Shown: positions 20,724 through 33,100 of the stretch, piece after piece
Position numbering within the stretch: the stretch's first letter is position 1
How the letters are laid out: each line of letters begins with the position of its first letter
Assembly: GCA_904066235.2 (NCBI GenBank)
Contig: CAJFCV020000002.1
Span: forward strand, 9,424,001-9,488,000
DNA length: 64,000 nt
Source of the DNA: Bursaphelenchus xylophilus
Taxonomy: Eukaryota; Nematoda; Chromadorea; Rhabditida; Aphelenchoididae
Direction of reading: 5' to 3'
Made by a program: the position numbers and the translations under genes
Notes under the pieces: generated by a model
The model's database searches: none
The model's input: the letters and a program-made list of their open reading frames with translations, nothing else
Told to the model about the DNA's origin: nothing

Positions 20724-22930
20724 TTGAAAGGGACATTGCAGAACTCCGAACTTCACTTTTTCAAAAACCCAGTACGCGACAGAAAATATAGATTTTTCGT
20801 CGCGGGGCGCACCGTGCAAAAAGCCATTCTGCACCGTGCATTTGACATTTTGCACCGTGCAAGCGAATATCGCGCGACAAAAGCCATTTTCAACTTCGTC
20901 GCTGCGACGTTTTTGAAGCGATTTCCCGCGATGGATGAAAATGCTCAGTGCAAAATGTTCGAAAAGCCAGCACCGTGCGAAAGCGGAATCCTTCGATTGC
21001 GACCCTGCTCGGTTGCGACCTCGCATCGATTGCGACCCCGCATCGATTGCGACCCAAAATGGGGTAAAGCGACCCCGGGGTGAAAATTCTTTGATTTCTT
21101 TCGGGAAAAACTTGGTTCAGGGGTTTTCGAGGGTGCTGATTTTGAAAATGATGTTCATTTTTTTTTAAACTTACTAGTTTTCCTTAAGCAGTAGTGTTAA
21201 AAAGTAATTTTTTGAAATTTTTCGGAAAATACTCGATTTAGGGGTTTTCGAGGGTGCTGATTTCAAATATCGGGTTTATTTTTTCTGAAACTTACTAGTT
21301 TTCCTTAAGCAGTAGTGCTAAAAAGTAATTTTTTGAAATTTTTCCAAAAATACTCGATTTAGGGGTTTTCGAGGGTGCTGATTTCAAATATTTGGTTTAT
21401 TTTTTCTGAAACTTACTAGTTTTCCTTAAGCAGTAGTGTTAAAAAGTAATTTTTTGAATTTTTTCGAAAAATACTCGATTTATGGGTTTTCGAGGGTGCT
21501 GATTTCGAATATCGGGTTCTTGAGGTGCCAATTTTTTGGCATTCTGTTCTCAAGGTATTTTCAGCAAAAATTTTTTGTTTTTGGAAGAAAAAGCGGTTTG
21601 TAATGCAGGAAAACCTCATTTATTACTTAGAAATATGTTGGCAATAAAAAAATACATCGAAAAAGTTTTTAAAAGTTAACTTTTAGTCAAGTTTGAACAG
21701 TGTATCACTGTTTTTCGACTAATTTTATATTAAATATTTTTTCATTTCAAATCCACGACCTTCCATTGGCTTAAACCTGTATATTCGAAAGGATCTTGGT
21801 CTCTTCTTTGTTATAAATGGGCAACCGGATCAATTTATTACCAATAATGATCAATAATTGGAGAATTTCATCCTGATGTCATGAATAACATAATTTAATT
21901 TTTCAAATGCTTTATATTGGTTTTTCCTCTGGTCTAGCAATGGACTTGACAAACAAATGACCGGATCTGATGTTTTCAATTTACTTTCATGACCTGCGTA
22001 CCTATTATTCAATTTTCTGTCTTCCAAAAAATCATCGAAAATCTGAAGACAAAAAAACATAATTAAAACAAATTTCTTGACCATCATAATCGACCACTAA
22101 CCCCCATTTCCGGGTTTTCTGAGCAACCACCTTGACATGAAAAACACGTCTTGAACATCATAATCAACCACTAACCCCATTTCCACTGCTTAAGGAAAAC
22201 TAGTAAGTTTCAGAAAAAATAAACCCGATATTTGAAATCAGCACCCTCGAAAACCCCTAAATCCAGCATTTTTGGAAAAATTTCAAAAAATTACTTTTTA
22301 ACACTACTGCTTAAGGAAAACTAGTAAGTTTCAGAAAAAATGAACATCATTTTCGAAATCAGCACCCTCGAAAACCCCTAAATCCAGCATTTTTGGAAAA
22401 ATTTCAAGAAATTACTTTTTAACACTACTGCTTAAGGAAAACTAGTAATGTTCAGAAAAAATAAACCCGATATTCGAAATCAGCGCCCTCGAAAACCCCT
22501 AAATCCAGCATTTTTGGAAAAATTTGAAAAAATTACTTTTTAACACTACTGCTTAAGGAAAACTAGTAAGTTTCAGAAAAAATGAACATCATTTTCAAAA
22601 TCAGCACCCTCGAAAACCCCTAAACCAAGTTTTTCCCGAAAAAAATCAAAGAATTTTCACCCCGGGGTCGCTTTACCCCATTTTGGGTCGCAATCGATGC
22701 GGGGTCGCAATCGATGCTGGGTCGCAATCCGTGCGGGGTCGCAATCGATGGAATTCTGCGAAAGCCGTAAAATGCACTGTGCGCCGCGACAAAAATTGCA
22801 CAGTGAGCTTTCGTTTCCGCACAGTGCATGTCGCAGAAATTACTCGAGCGGCTTGCACTGTGCAGAAAAAATCAGAGTGCGAGCGACAGCCCAAAAAAGC
22901 TATTTGCACGGTGCAAAAAGCAAGAACTTG
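20724..22930. repeat. GCACNGTGC repeat split by the 20985 foldback element
   Basis: Left part 20724-20975 and right part about 22766-22930 are filled with GCACCGTGCA, GCACAGTGCA and CACGGTGCAAAA words. The two parts become continuous if 20985-22756 and one 9-bp repeat are removed. The right part resembles 57245-57368 (GAGCGACAGCCCAAAAAA, TTTGCACGGTGCAAAAA). Confidence 0.65.
20985..22756. mobile_element. Foldback element with 9-bp target duplication
   Basis: 1772 bp, flanked by a perfect direct repeat TGCGAAAGC at 20976-20984 and 22757-22765. Terminal inverted repeats include CGATTGCGACC and GTAAAGCGACCCCGGGGTG. Each arm then holds about four tandem units of ~120 bp (GGGGTTTTCGAGGGTGCTGA near 21119, 21240, 21360, 21484; inverted units about 22180-22625). 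The ~550-bp centre has no recognisable gene. A 9-bp duplication and long inverted repeats fit a Mutator-like non-autonomous element. Confidence 0.85.
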
Positions 22931-23231
22931 CGCAGTTCAAAGTAAACTTTTGAAAAAGCGTACTGTAACTCAAAAAATTTGTAAAAAAGTAAAAAATTAA
23001 AAGGATAACTACAATTTGGAAGACGACCTTTTGTTCGATTTTTCATCACTAGGTAAAAACTCGGTATCATTAAATAAAAAAAAGTGTTTTTAATGTAGAG
23101 GGTACAAAACCTTTAAAATTGTTCCTTCACCAGCAAAAGAAATAAAACATGAATGCGTTGTGGCACAATGCCAAGGCATGCGAAATTACACGGCGTTCAT
23201 TGCTTGTTCGCACCGGCTGCTTATTAACAAA

Positions 23232-23648
23232 CTGAAGCGTCGATCCGCGCTGAAGTCGCCGAAGCCCTCCTCAAGGCCGCCACTGGCCAACAATAGATGG
23301 TCTAGTTCGGAGTTTGTTGGATTTCTTTTTTGGAGAGTAGGATATTTCGATAGAGCAGAAGTAATAGAGGTTTATGCTTTATTATCAGTCTGTCGGGAAA
23401 ATAACAGCGGATCGTCGCAGCAAAATGTCTCGCCTCGCCGCTATCGCGCACCAAATCCCCAGCCGCGGCTTTCAGTCGCAGAGCGATGATGGGCGATTCC
23501 GGGGCGCGACGATCCGCCGTTATTTTCCCGACAGACTGATAATACAACTGCGAAAAGCCCGACGATTTGCATAGTTTTAAAAGACTCAAGACTTTATTAG
23601 CTGTCTGGTATGGATCGGAAACATATGCGCCAGTTGTAGTCGAATATT
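23232..23648 (+). pseudogene. Partial duplicate of ATP synthase delta 3' end and F-box A tail
   Basis: Near-identical to 17378-17637: the last codons and stop of the delta subunit, its 3' flank, and (on -) the final 52 bases of F-box A's last exon including its stop. The copy is 157 bp longer because a family D MITE (23385-23539) inserted with a TA duplication. No promoter or upstream exons were copied, so it is nonfunctional. Direct orientation, about 5.9 kb from the source. Confidence 0.93.
23385..23539. mobile_element. MITE family D with documented empty site
   Basis: 155 bp, ends TCAGTCTGTCGGGAAAATAA and TTATTTTCCCGACAGACTGA, flanked by TA (23383-23384 and 23540-23541). The unduplicated parent at 17529-17530 has a single TA at the same place. 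Length arithmetic is exact (417 minus 260 equals 155 plus 2). Confidence 0.95.
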
Positions 23649-24187
23649 GGATAGCTGCGAAGAGCGTAAAGGCATCATGTTTTTATTTTATGTCGTTGAA
23701 TGATTTTTTTGTTAATCCGCAAAAATACTCTTGAATGGCGCTACACGTCAAAAAAAAAGTGAAAAAGCAAGGAATCTCGGATCATTGTATTTTGACGAAA
23801 TGTCGCCGAAGTCACAAAAGAAAACTTCCCAGAGAGTTTTTTTTGAGAAAAGTTTTTTCGAAGAGAAAAATAATTTTTCCTACTCGATAATCCTGTGGCA
23901 CTTCGTAAAAACTCAATGATCCGAGATTCCTTGTTTTTTCACTTTTCTGAAGAAATTTTTTTGACGTGCGCTGCTTGAGAAATTTGTCCCGCCAGGACAA
24001 GGTCGAAAAATGATTAGTAAACCCATTTTTATAGTATGTACGTATATACATATGTTGATATAATATTTTCATTTGACTGTGGCATTACAACTTCTGTGAT
24101 ATGTGATATTTGATGTGTGGTATGATAAAAAGATGTGTATTATTTAATACCTTGTTTAAATAAATAATTTTTTTCTTATAGGCTCAA

Positions 24188-27100
24188 ATGTCAGCTAGAA
24201 ATATTCTTGATCGTCTTCCACTTGAAGTAAGCGAACACTTAATTATCTCATTGAATTTCTGCAGATTAGATGTAAAATTTTGGACAAAACGCCACTCCCA
24301 CTTGTGGCCGAGTTAATTCGTGAAGAAGTCGAGATATTTGAAAAAAGATTTGAAGAAGGATGCCGAAACAACTTTCTTCTTCCAAGCGCTAACATTGGTG
24401 ATGGTTGGAAGGACTTATTCATGAGGTGAGGATGAGAATATTATATGGCTGCGAAAATATTAAAATATGCCCTAAAATTTGAGCCCATGTTGTTATGGCT
24501 TTGTTTGTTGACACTGCGGCAGAATAACTTCTGTGCATTTTTCTCAAAGTTTTGACGTTTTGATGAAATTATGACAGAAATGTGACAGAACACAATGAAA
24601 CGCACAAGACCTTCCTACGTAAAGGGGCCGACCATAATGAAGGACTTTTAAGCCCCAGAGTTTTGGGTAAACTCCGGCGGTGCATAGGATTACTGTAACA
24701 CAGAGGCACTGTATGTTTACTAGAAAGATTCTTATTTTCTATGCATATTTTTTCCATGATATTTATGAGTTTTTATTGCAGATTTGAATTCAGTGGTAAT
24801 TACATGGGGTAAAATTCTGAACGCACCCGCGCTGAGGCTTTTTTGTCGCAAAAATTCGCGAGTTTTTTTATATCAGTTAGTCGGGAAAATAGTGGCGGGA
24901 CGTCGCAGCAAATGTTTTGCCTCGTCGAAAAAAGGGCGCAGTTGCGCACCAAATCTCCAGCTGCGGCTAGCCGTCGCACAGCGATTATAAACGATTCGAA
25001 GGCGCAACGACCCGCCACTATTTTCCCGACAGACTGATAGTCCGTCCGGAAAGTCGCCCAACTGGTTCTTGGCGTTTGCACTGTGCAAAAAAGTAACCTA
25101 AAACTTGTAAATCACATTAAATCAAGAAATTGCATAGTGCAAAGAAAACTGTTGTTTTCTAACGGTGCGTGTCGCCGATTTCGGTCCGGCGACTTTCTGG
25201 AAGGACTAGTATAAAGATTTCTGCTTTCAATTAACAACACTCTTTTAGGCGTTTAACTTCATTAAAATGTGGCAAATTGCATAAATCTCCAGGGACTACG
25301 TATCTGTCTGACGATGATGTCAGTTTAGATATTCAGATTACTGGAAGAAAACTTCCTTTAAATCGATTTCCTCATGGCGTGGGAATATCACAGCTCAATC
25401 TCACGTTAACAGTACCAAAACACGAAAAGTTCCCTCGGAAAGCAAACCTTCTAAAAGCAGAATTTCGGACTCGCGGAATGAGTCGTTATTATCACATTGA
25501 GTTGGGGAACAAGCATGACCTTCTTCTGGCGAAAGAAGAAATTAACATCTTCCATTGCACAATTTTTGTAAGTATTTTAAACTGCATAACGCTTTAAAAA
25601 ATCATCAAGGTGGGCTGGTTAGGCATATTCAGTGCGGGTCATAAAAAAATAACCTTAAAAACGATTGTGACTTTTCTGTTTGTAAATAGAAATGCGTCAC
25701 ATTTGGTACTAGTATGCATCATAGTACTAGAAATGATGCGCCAAAAATTGTTTCGAAAAGTTTTGGAGAAAAGCTGCAAAACCCCAAGTACTTTTTTTGT
25801 CGCAAAATTATAACCGCGCTCACGAATTCGGCTTGTTAGCCTAACTAAAACACATAATAACAATAACTGGGGCTAACGAGATTTGCCAAAGAGACTTTGA
25901 CAACACAGGTTAATTAGTGAACGAGTGCTGAAATCGACGTTTGACCGTTGCAGTACCGTATTCTTGTAGAATGCGAAGTCGTTCGATGACTGACATGACA
26001 TGGAAAACGAATCGCGATACTTCTCATGCCGTAATTATGGAGGTGGCTCGTTGATAACTTGGGGCGCCTTCGCAGGAGCCGTAGGCCTTCAGTTGGCGGC
26101 CACAGTAACTCAAATGAATATCCTTGAGTACCAAGGTTGTAAGGTGAACACGTGATACTGGCAACCAGGCAACATTTTCGGCTGGATAATGCCCACGTCC
26201 ATCATAGCATTCCAGTTCCTTTAACCGCAAGGCATTGCCACCATGGACTCGCTCGCATATTCCCTGGATTCAAACCCGACAGAAAACTTGCGTCGCCTTC
26301 CGGTGCGTGAATTATACAGCCACAACAAGCAGTATTCTATATATAAGGTTGGGGGCTAAGTTCATAGAGTTTTTTACTGCTTTGTTTTATAAGGGTTGCT
26401 TGTTGTTTGGCAAAGGGTGTAGCTGGGAAGCGTAGAGCTCTTTGTTGACCGTGGCGTTCTTTTCAAGCATTTCCCAATGCAAAATGCCCACCCAGTCCCC
26501 CAAAATGCAGATCATGGCCTTTTTGGGTGGGGATCTTGTTTGACTGCCCCCTGGGGCCACCCACTCCAGAAGACAGTCAACACTTTGCTTCATATTCACG
26601 TACAGACATCATTTCTCATCACCGTGATGATTCGATACAAAAAGCGCTGTTTGGGTCCACGTGTTGCTCGCCGAAAAAAGAAGGGGCCTGTTTCACTAAC
26701 ATAAAATAAAATAGAAGTAGGGGGGAGCGAGAGAGCATCGAAAACGCATTTGCGACCGAGAGAAACCTGACGAAAGTAGCCTACTTGGCGGGCCCACACT
26801 TGCCTGCAACCACATTGCGGGCAGCTTGAAAAACCACGGAGATTCTGCGGACATGTTATGAAATCAGCCAAAATTTGCTTACAACTGGAACTTCAAACGA
26901 TGTGCTTAACGATTAGATGTTGTGGATTAAGTTTCCATTGGTATAAGTGGCTTGAATAGTTATCAAAGGCTTATCCAGCATTTTCGTATTTCTAATCAAA
27001 AAATGTCGGCTGCCCGCAAAGTGGTTGCCCGCAAGTGTCGCGACGCCGCCTACTTCTCTTTCGGAGAGACTTTTTGCGTCCAAACCCGGGGTTGGCGGCA

Positions 27101-30100
27101 GTATTTTGGCCATAACTTTTTTCTCAATTGGTATAGGGACACCCTTCAAAAAATCGAATAAAGCTGATCTCTACTCTCTAAAATATTTTATTTAGAAAGA
27201 TCCCCGAACAGATTACATAGCCTTCGATGACATGGATAGAGTTTATTTTACCCGACATTATCCACCGTTCACTACTTTTTACCGCAAAGATCTGACATCT
27301 TCTGGAGGGCCGGAGACTTTGTTCAAACTGTCTGACCTTTTCGTGACACAATGGTTGGCTGTTTCGGATACGTACAAGATGTTTGTGTTTGTATACGAAG
27401 GACTCGATCCTGTCATGCTGGTCTACGACCTTCAAACAGGTTTCGTATGCTCAACACCGTCCGCCGATATGCACATCGTAAGTTCCACCAGATGACCATT
27501 TTGGCGCTGCTTGTGTTACATTAACATCTGAATGCATAATTTTTAATTTTACTATATAGTATCAAGTTCTAATATGCAGTACCTCGATTGCTCATTGTCA
27601 GTTGGCGTTTGTATCAACGCCAATTGACACACAATGTGCCCAGCCACAAGCGGCTTGGGGACAAAACCAGGTGGGTCCACTACGCATTTGTGGGCAGCTG
27701 GGACATTTTCGGGCAGACGACAAAGCGGGCAACAGAAAACAAAGAAACACACTGATCCTGTTGGAGGGGTTGGAAATCATCCGAAGCTTAGGATTCGTTT
27801 TCGCACCCAAATTTCGGGTTTGGGCAATTAAATTCACTATAAGTTGAGGTGACGTTTCGTCTAGCTTGCATATGGGCAAAAAACGGCTGACCGGAAGCGT
27901 CGGTTGATATCCAAAACTTCCAACAGAATCAGAATGTTTCTTTCTTTCTGTTGCCCGTAAATGTCGACCCTGTTCGCAAATGTCCCCAGCTGCCCGCAAA
28001 TGTCGGCTGCCCGCAAAGAGGTTGCCCGCAAGTGTCGCGACGCCATTCGTGCAGACATTTTTTCTTGGACTTTACAACAAATAAAAATTAGCAAAAATTT
28101 TTAATCGACAAATCAAAAGATTTTTAGACATCTGAATCTTACATTTTTTGAAGAAAATATTATGACGTGACTGTAGGATTCATTTTCAATTCAGGAATGT
28201 CCACAAAACGCGCATGGAAATTCAGTTGTTTTCACTGATTACAAAACACAAACATGGGTCTACACAGTGGAAGGGAGTACAATCAACAAGCAAAGGATTC
28301 CGTGTTACAGACGACAACAACTCAACAAAGACAGTTATCTCATATTAGTCGATCACGACGAAGAGCATGCTGTATTAAAGGTAACCCCAGTCCGAAACCC
28401 CGCTGATTAATTGATGTTTTGTAGGCTTGTAATAATAATTTGACAGAATTTTTCAAAATTACGTAAAATTACCGTCATTTTCGTCATCTTGGCTAAATTT
28501 TCTAGTATACAAAGCTTTCACGCGCGAGTTTAACATGGACTATGATGAATACCGTTAATAGGGGCAATACACCTTGCGCCCTCTTATTTGCTGAACTCTA
28601 CCCTCTAATCGTCCACCTTTCCCCTCTAATTTGTGAATGGCGCCCTCTAATATAGATGCCCTCTAATGGAAACTGAACTGTGCCCTCCGAAAAACTGAAT
28701 CGACGCCCTCTGATTTGATTTTCCCAAAATGGTATTGTTTCCTTACATAGTAGTGTAAGAATGCAGAGTAGTAGTGTTAAGTAGTAATTTTTGAAAATTT
28801 TGGTTGAGCTATCGATTTATAGGTAATTTGGGGTGCTGATTTCGAAAATGACATTCATTTTTCATGATTGTAACTTTTTTCTTAAATAGTAGTGTTAAGT
28901 AGTAATTTTTGAAAATTTTGGTTGAGCTATCGATTTATAGGTAATTTGGGGTGCTGATTTCGAAAATGACATTCATTTTTTATGATTGTAACTTTTTTCT
29001 TAAATAGTAGTGTTAGATAGTAATTTTTGAAAAATTTGGGTGAGGTATCGATTCATAGGTAATTTGGGGTGCTGAATTCGAAAATGAAATTCATTTTTTA
29101 TGATTGTAACTTTTTTCTTAAATAGTAGTGTTAGATAGTAATTTTTGAAAAATTTGGGTGAGGTATCGATTCATAGGTAATTTGGGGTGCTGAATTCGAA
29201 AATGACATTCATTTTTTATGATTGTAACTTTTTTCTTAAATAGTAGTGTTAAGTAGCGATTTTTGAAAATTTTGGTTGAGCTATCGATTCATAGGTAATT
29301 TGGGGTGCTGAATTCGAAAATGAAATTCATTTTTTATGATTGTAACTTTTTTCTTAAATAGTAGTGTTAGATAGTAATTTTTGAAAAATTTGGGTGAGGT
29401 ATCGATTCATAGGTAATTTGGGGTGCTGAATTCGAAAATGACATTCATTTTTTATGATTGTAACTTTTTTCTTAAATAGTAGTGTTAAGTAGCGATTTTT
29501 GAAAATTTTGGTTGAGCTATCGATTCATAGGTAATTTGGGGTGCTGAATTCGAAAATGAAATTCATTTTTTATGATTGTAACTTTTTTCTTAAATAGTAG
29601 TGTTAGATAGTAATTTTTGAAAAATTTGGGTGAGGTATCGATTCATAGGTAATTTGGGGTGCTGAATTCGAAAATGACATTCATTTTTTATGATTGTAAC
29701 TTTTTTCTTAAATAGTAGTGTTAAGTAGTAATTTTTGAAAATTTTGGTTGAGCTATCGATTCATAGGTAATTTGAGGTGCCGAGTTCGAAAATGACATTC
29801 ATTTTTCACGATTGTTACTTTTTCTTAAATAGTAGTGTTAGGTAGTAATTTTTGACGCTGCTGTCAAATTGTTTAGCTTGGGAGAGCCTGCCTCTAGCCC
29901 ATCATTGGGCGCGCCAAAAATGGGCGCCAACACAAGTTCGGCAGAAATTATGCTGCTGTCAAATTGTTCTTAAACAGTACTGTAAAGTAGTAACTTTGAG
30001 ATTTTTTGAATTGGTAGGTTTTATGGGTGCTTATTCCAGAACGAGATTCATGATGAGTTGTGCTGTAAAGTTGTGATTTCTTTATTTTTATTTTTTTTAT

Positions 30101-33100
30101 GAATAGTTAAGTGCAAGATATGTGTTATTGTTGATTCAAAAACTGTGTTCAGCTTCTGTAGTTTTTATTTACCTCCAATCTGATGGCAGAAGAATTTCTG
30201 CTCAAAAATTTCTGTCAAACCTGGCATAGCGGCAGGCTATCCCAAGCCAAACAATTTGATCGCAGAAAAATTTCTGTCAACCCCCGCCCATTTTGGCGCG
30301 CTCGATGAAGGACAGAAGCAATACCGATGATGACCAGAAGTAATGATTGCATGAGAAAAAATCCTGTTGGATAATTGTCAGTCTAGCATTTATCACAATA
30401 AAAACTTAAAATATTTTACAAATATTTTCAATTCCTTCAGGTTCGTGTGATATCACCTAAAGCAATATCTGCCTAATTGCAATAAATTGACAGAGAAAAC
30501 GTTGAAACAGCAAATAACTTGCGTAAATTTAACTTATTCTTGTACGGACAACGTTACAAACAAAAATGGTACGATGGGTTTTTTCTTTTTACGACAAAAA
30601 ATTGAAAAAATATAACTATGTTGTCTAAAGAGAAGTATTTTTATAATAAATTTCGTAAAGTTTTTCTGCTAATTTAAGTTCTTTGAGCAACTTCGTGCTA
30701 TTATCCAACAGGAGTGTTTTCCATGCGATTATTACCTCGAGTCATCAACGGTATTGCTTCTGCTCTTCATCAAGCGCGCCAAAATGGGCGGGGTTTGACA
30801 GAAATTTTTCTGCTATAAAATTGTTTGGCTTGGGATAGCCTGCCGCAATGCCAGGTTTGACAGAAAATTCTGAGCAAAAATTCTTCTGCCAACAGATTGG
30901 AGGTGAATAAAAACTACAGAACATGAACACAGTTTTTGAATCAACAATGACACATACCTTGCACTTAAATAACTATTCATCAAAAAATAAAATAAAAACG
31001 AAATCACAACTTTACAGCACAACTCAATTCTGGACCCCAAATTACCTATAAATCGATACCTCACCCAAATTTTTCAAAAATTACTATCTAACACTACTAT
31101 TTAAGAAAAAAGTTACAATCATGAAAAATGAATGTCATTTTCGAATTCAGCACCCCAAATTACCTATAAATCGATAGCTCAACCAAAATTTTCAAAAATT
31201 ACTACTTAACACTACTATTTAAGAAAAAAGTTACAATCATAAAAAATGAATGTCATTTTCGAATTCAGCACCCCAAATTACCTATAAACCGATAGCTCAA
31301 CCAACATTTTCAAAAATTACTACTTAACACTACTATTTAAGAAAAAAGTTACAATCATGAAAAATGAATGTCATTTTCGAAATCAGCACCCCAAATTACC
31401 TATAAATCGATAGCTCAACCAAAATTTTCAAAAATTACTACTTAACACTACTATTTAAGAAAAAAGTTACAATCATGAAAAATGAATGTCATTTTCGAAA
31501 TCAGCACCCCAAATTACCTATAAATCGATAGCTCAACCAAAATTTTCAAAAATTACTACTTAACACTACTACTCTGCATTCTTACACTACTATGTAAGGA
31601 AACAATACCATTTTGGGAAAATCAAATCAGAGGGCGTCGATTCAGTTTTTCAGAGGGCACAGTTCAGTTTCGATTAGAGGGCATCTATATTAGAGGGCGC
31701 CATTCACAAATTAGAGGGGAAAGGTGGACGATTAGAGGGTAAAGTTTAGCAAATAAGAGGGCGCCCATTTGATCGTCCCCGTTAATAGTAGCCGCAACTT
31801 GTTTTATTGCTTGTTTCATCGGTCATTTTGTCAATAAGTGGAATTTTATTTAGTTTTTAAAAATCTTAAATTCACGATTTTTTTCGCACAAATCTACAAA
31901 AATTTTCCAAAAAAGTTGAATTTGACAATCAAAATGAAAGAACCGTATGACATGATGAAAACGACGGCTATTTGACAGCGTGACTGACGCGCCAACTTTG
32001 AAACAACCATAATTTTTTGTTAAAAATTTTGCTTAACAACATAAAGTTTAGGTCGTTTGTTTGATTGACAACACTCCCGTGGAATGGTACGTACAGCATT
32101 GCGACAAATTATGTGTCTTCCGGCGCTTGGGAGACAATATATTTTATGTCCTCGAGCAAAGCAAACGCTGGATTTGGTACAAAGAAAGTAATTCCGGTAA
32201 GGGTTATCTCGGTTAACAGGAGAAGTACTAAAAGTGCGACGCTCAGCTTTTCACTGCACTTGACACAAATTTAAATGAATTTTTTTACCAATCCAAGACT
32301 CCTAGCTCGCACTTTGCAAAAACGGCCGATATTTTTAGATCAAAAATGTTAAAACACGATTTCTGAGTCACTGTATATAAAGGTGGTCATATAAGATCTC
32401 GGATTTTTTTTTCCAAATCGCGATTTTCGGTGCACAAAAAAGTCGACGCCCAAATCGAAAAATTGGCGTCGACTTATTTTTTTCTCGGCACCGAATTCTG
32501 AAATTCGGTAAATTTTTAGTTTTTCGAAATCAGTGCACAAAGTCTTAAGTCTGCACACCGAAGACTTAAGTGCTTAAGTCAGCACCGCATTTCGGAATTC
32601 GATGCTGAAAAAATTAAGTCGACGCCAATTTTTCGATTTGGGCGTCGACTTTTTTGTGCACCGAAAATCGCGATTTGGGAAAAAAAATTCCGAGGTCTTA
32701 TATGACCACCTTTATATCAGCCGTGGACATAGGAAAAAATCGATCAACAAGTATGCATCGCAAATGATTGAAATCAGTAGTGTATAGGTTTTGGCACCTT
32801 GTGATTACAATGGAAGTCGATTTTTGACGTTTGGGTTACTGTAACATAGCGAAACCGTTGTTCCCCGTATTCCAATTTTCGTAGTATAGTGGATTTTGTC
32901 AAAATTTGTAATCCGAAGGTCCCGGGTTCGGTTCCCACAGGACGAAAAATTTGAAAAACTGCGGAAAACTTTAAGAAAACAATTAGTATAGGTCAGTTAG
33001 GAATATTCAAGCCATGCATGACTATATCCAAGGCGATAATATAAATTTTAAAGCATTTTTTGAAGGTAAAATCATTATTTTGCTTTCAGTGGACTTTCGA

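Noticed and set aside
28780..31575. Simple satellite array
   Set aside because: Units occur in opposite orientations on the two sides of one centre and are bounded by inverted ends and a 9-bp duplication, so they are parts of a foldback element.
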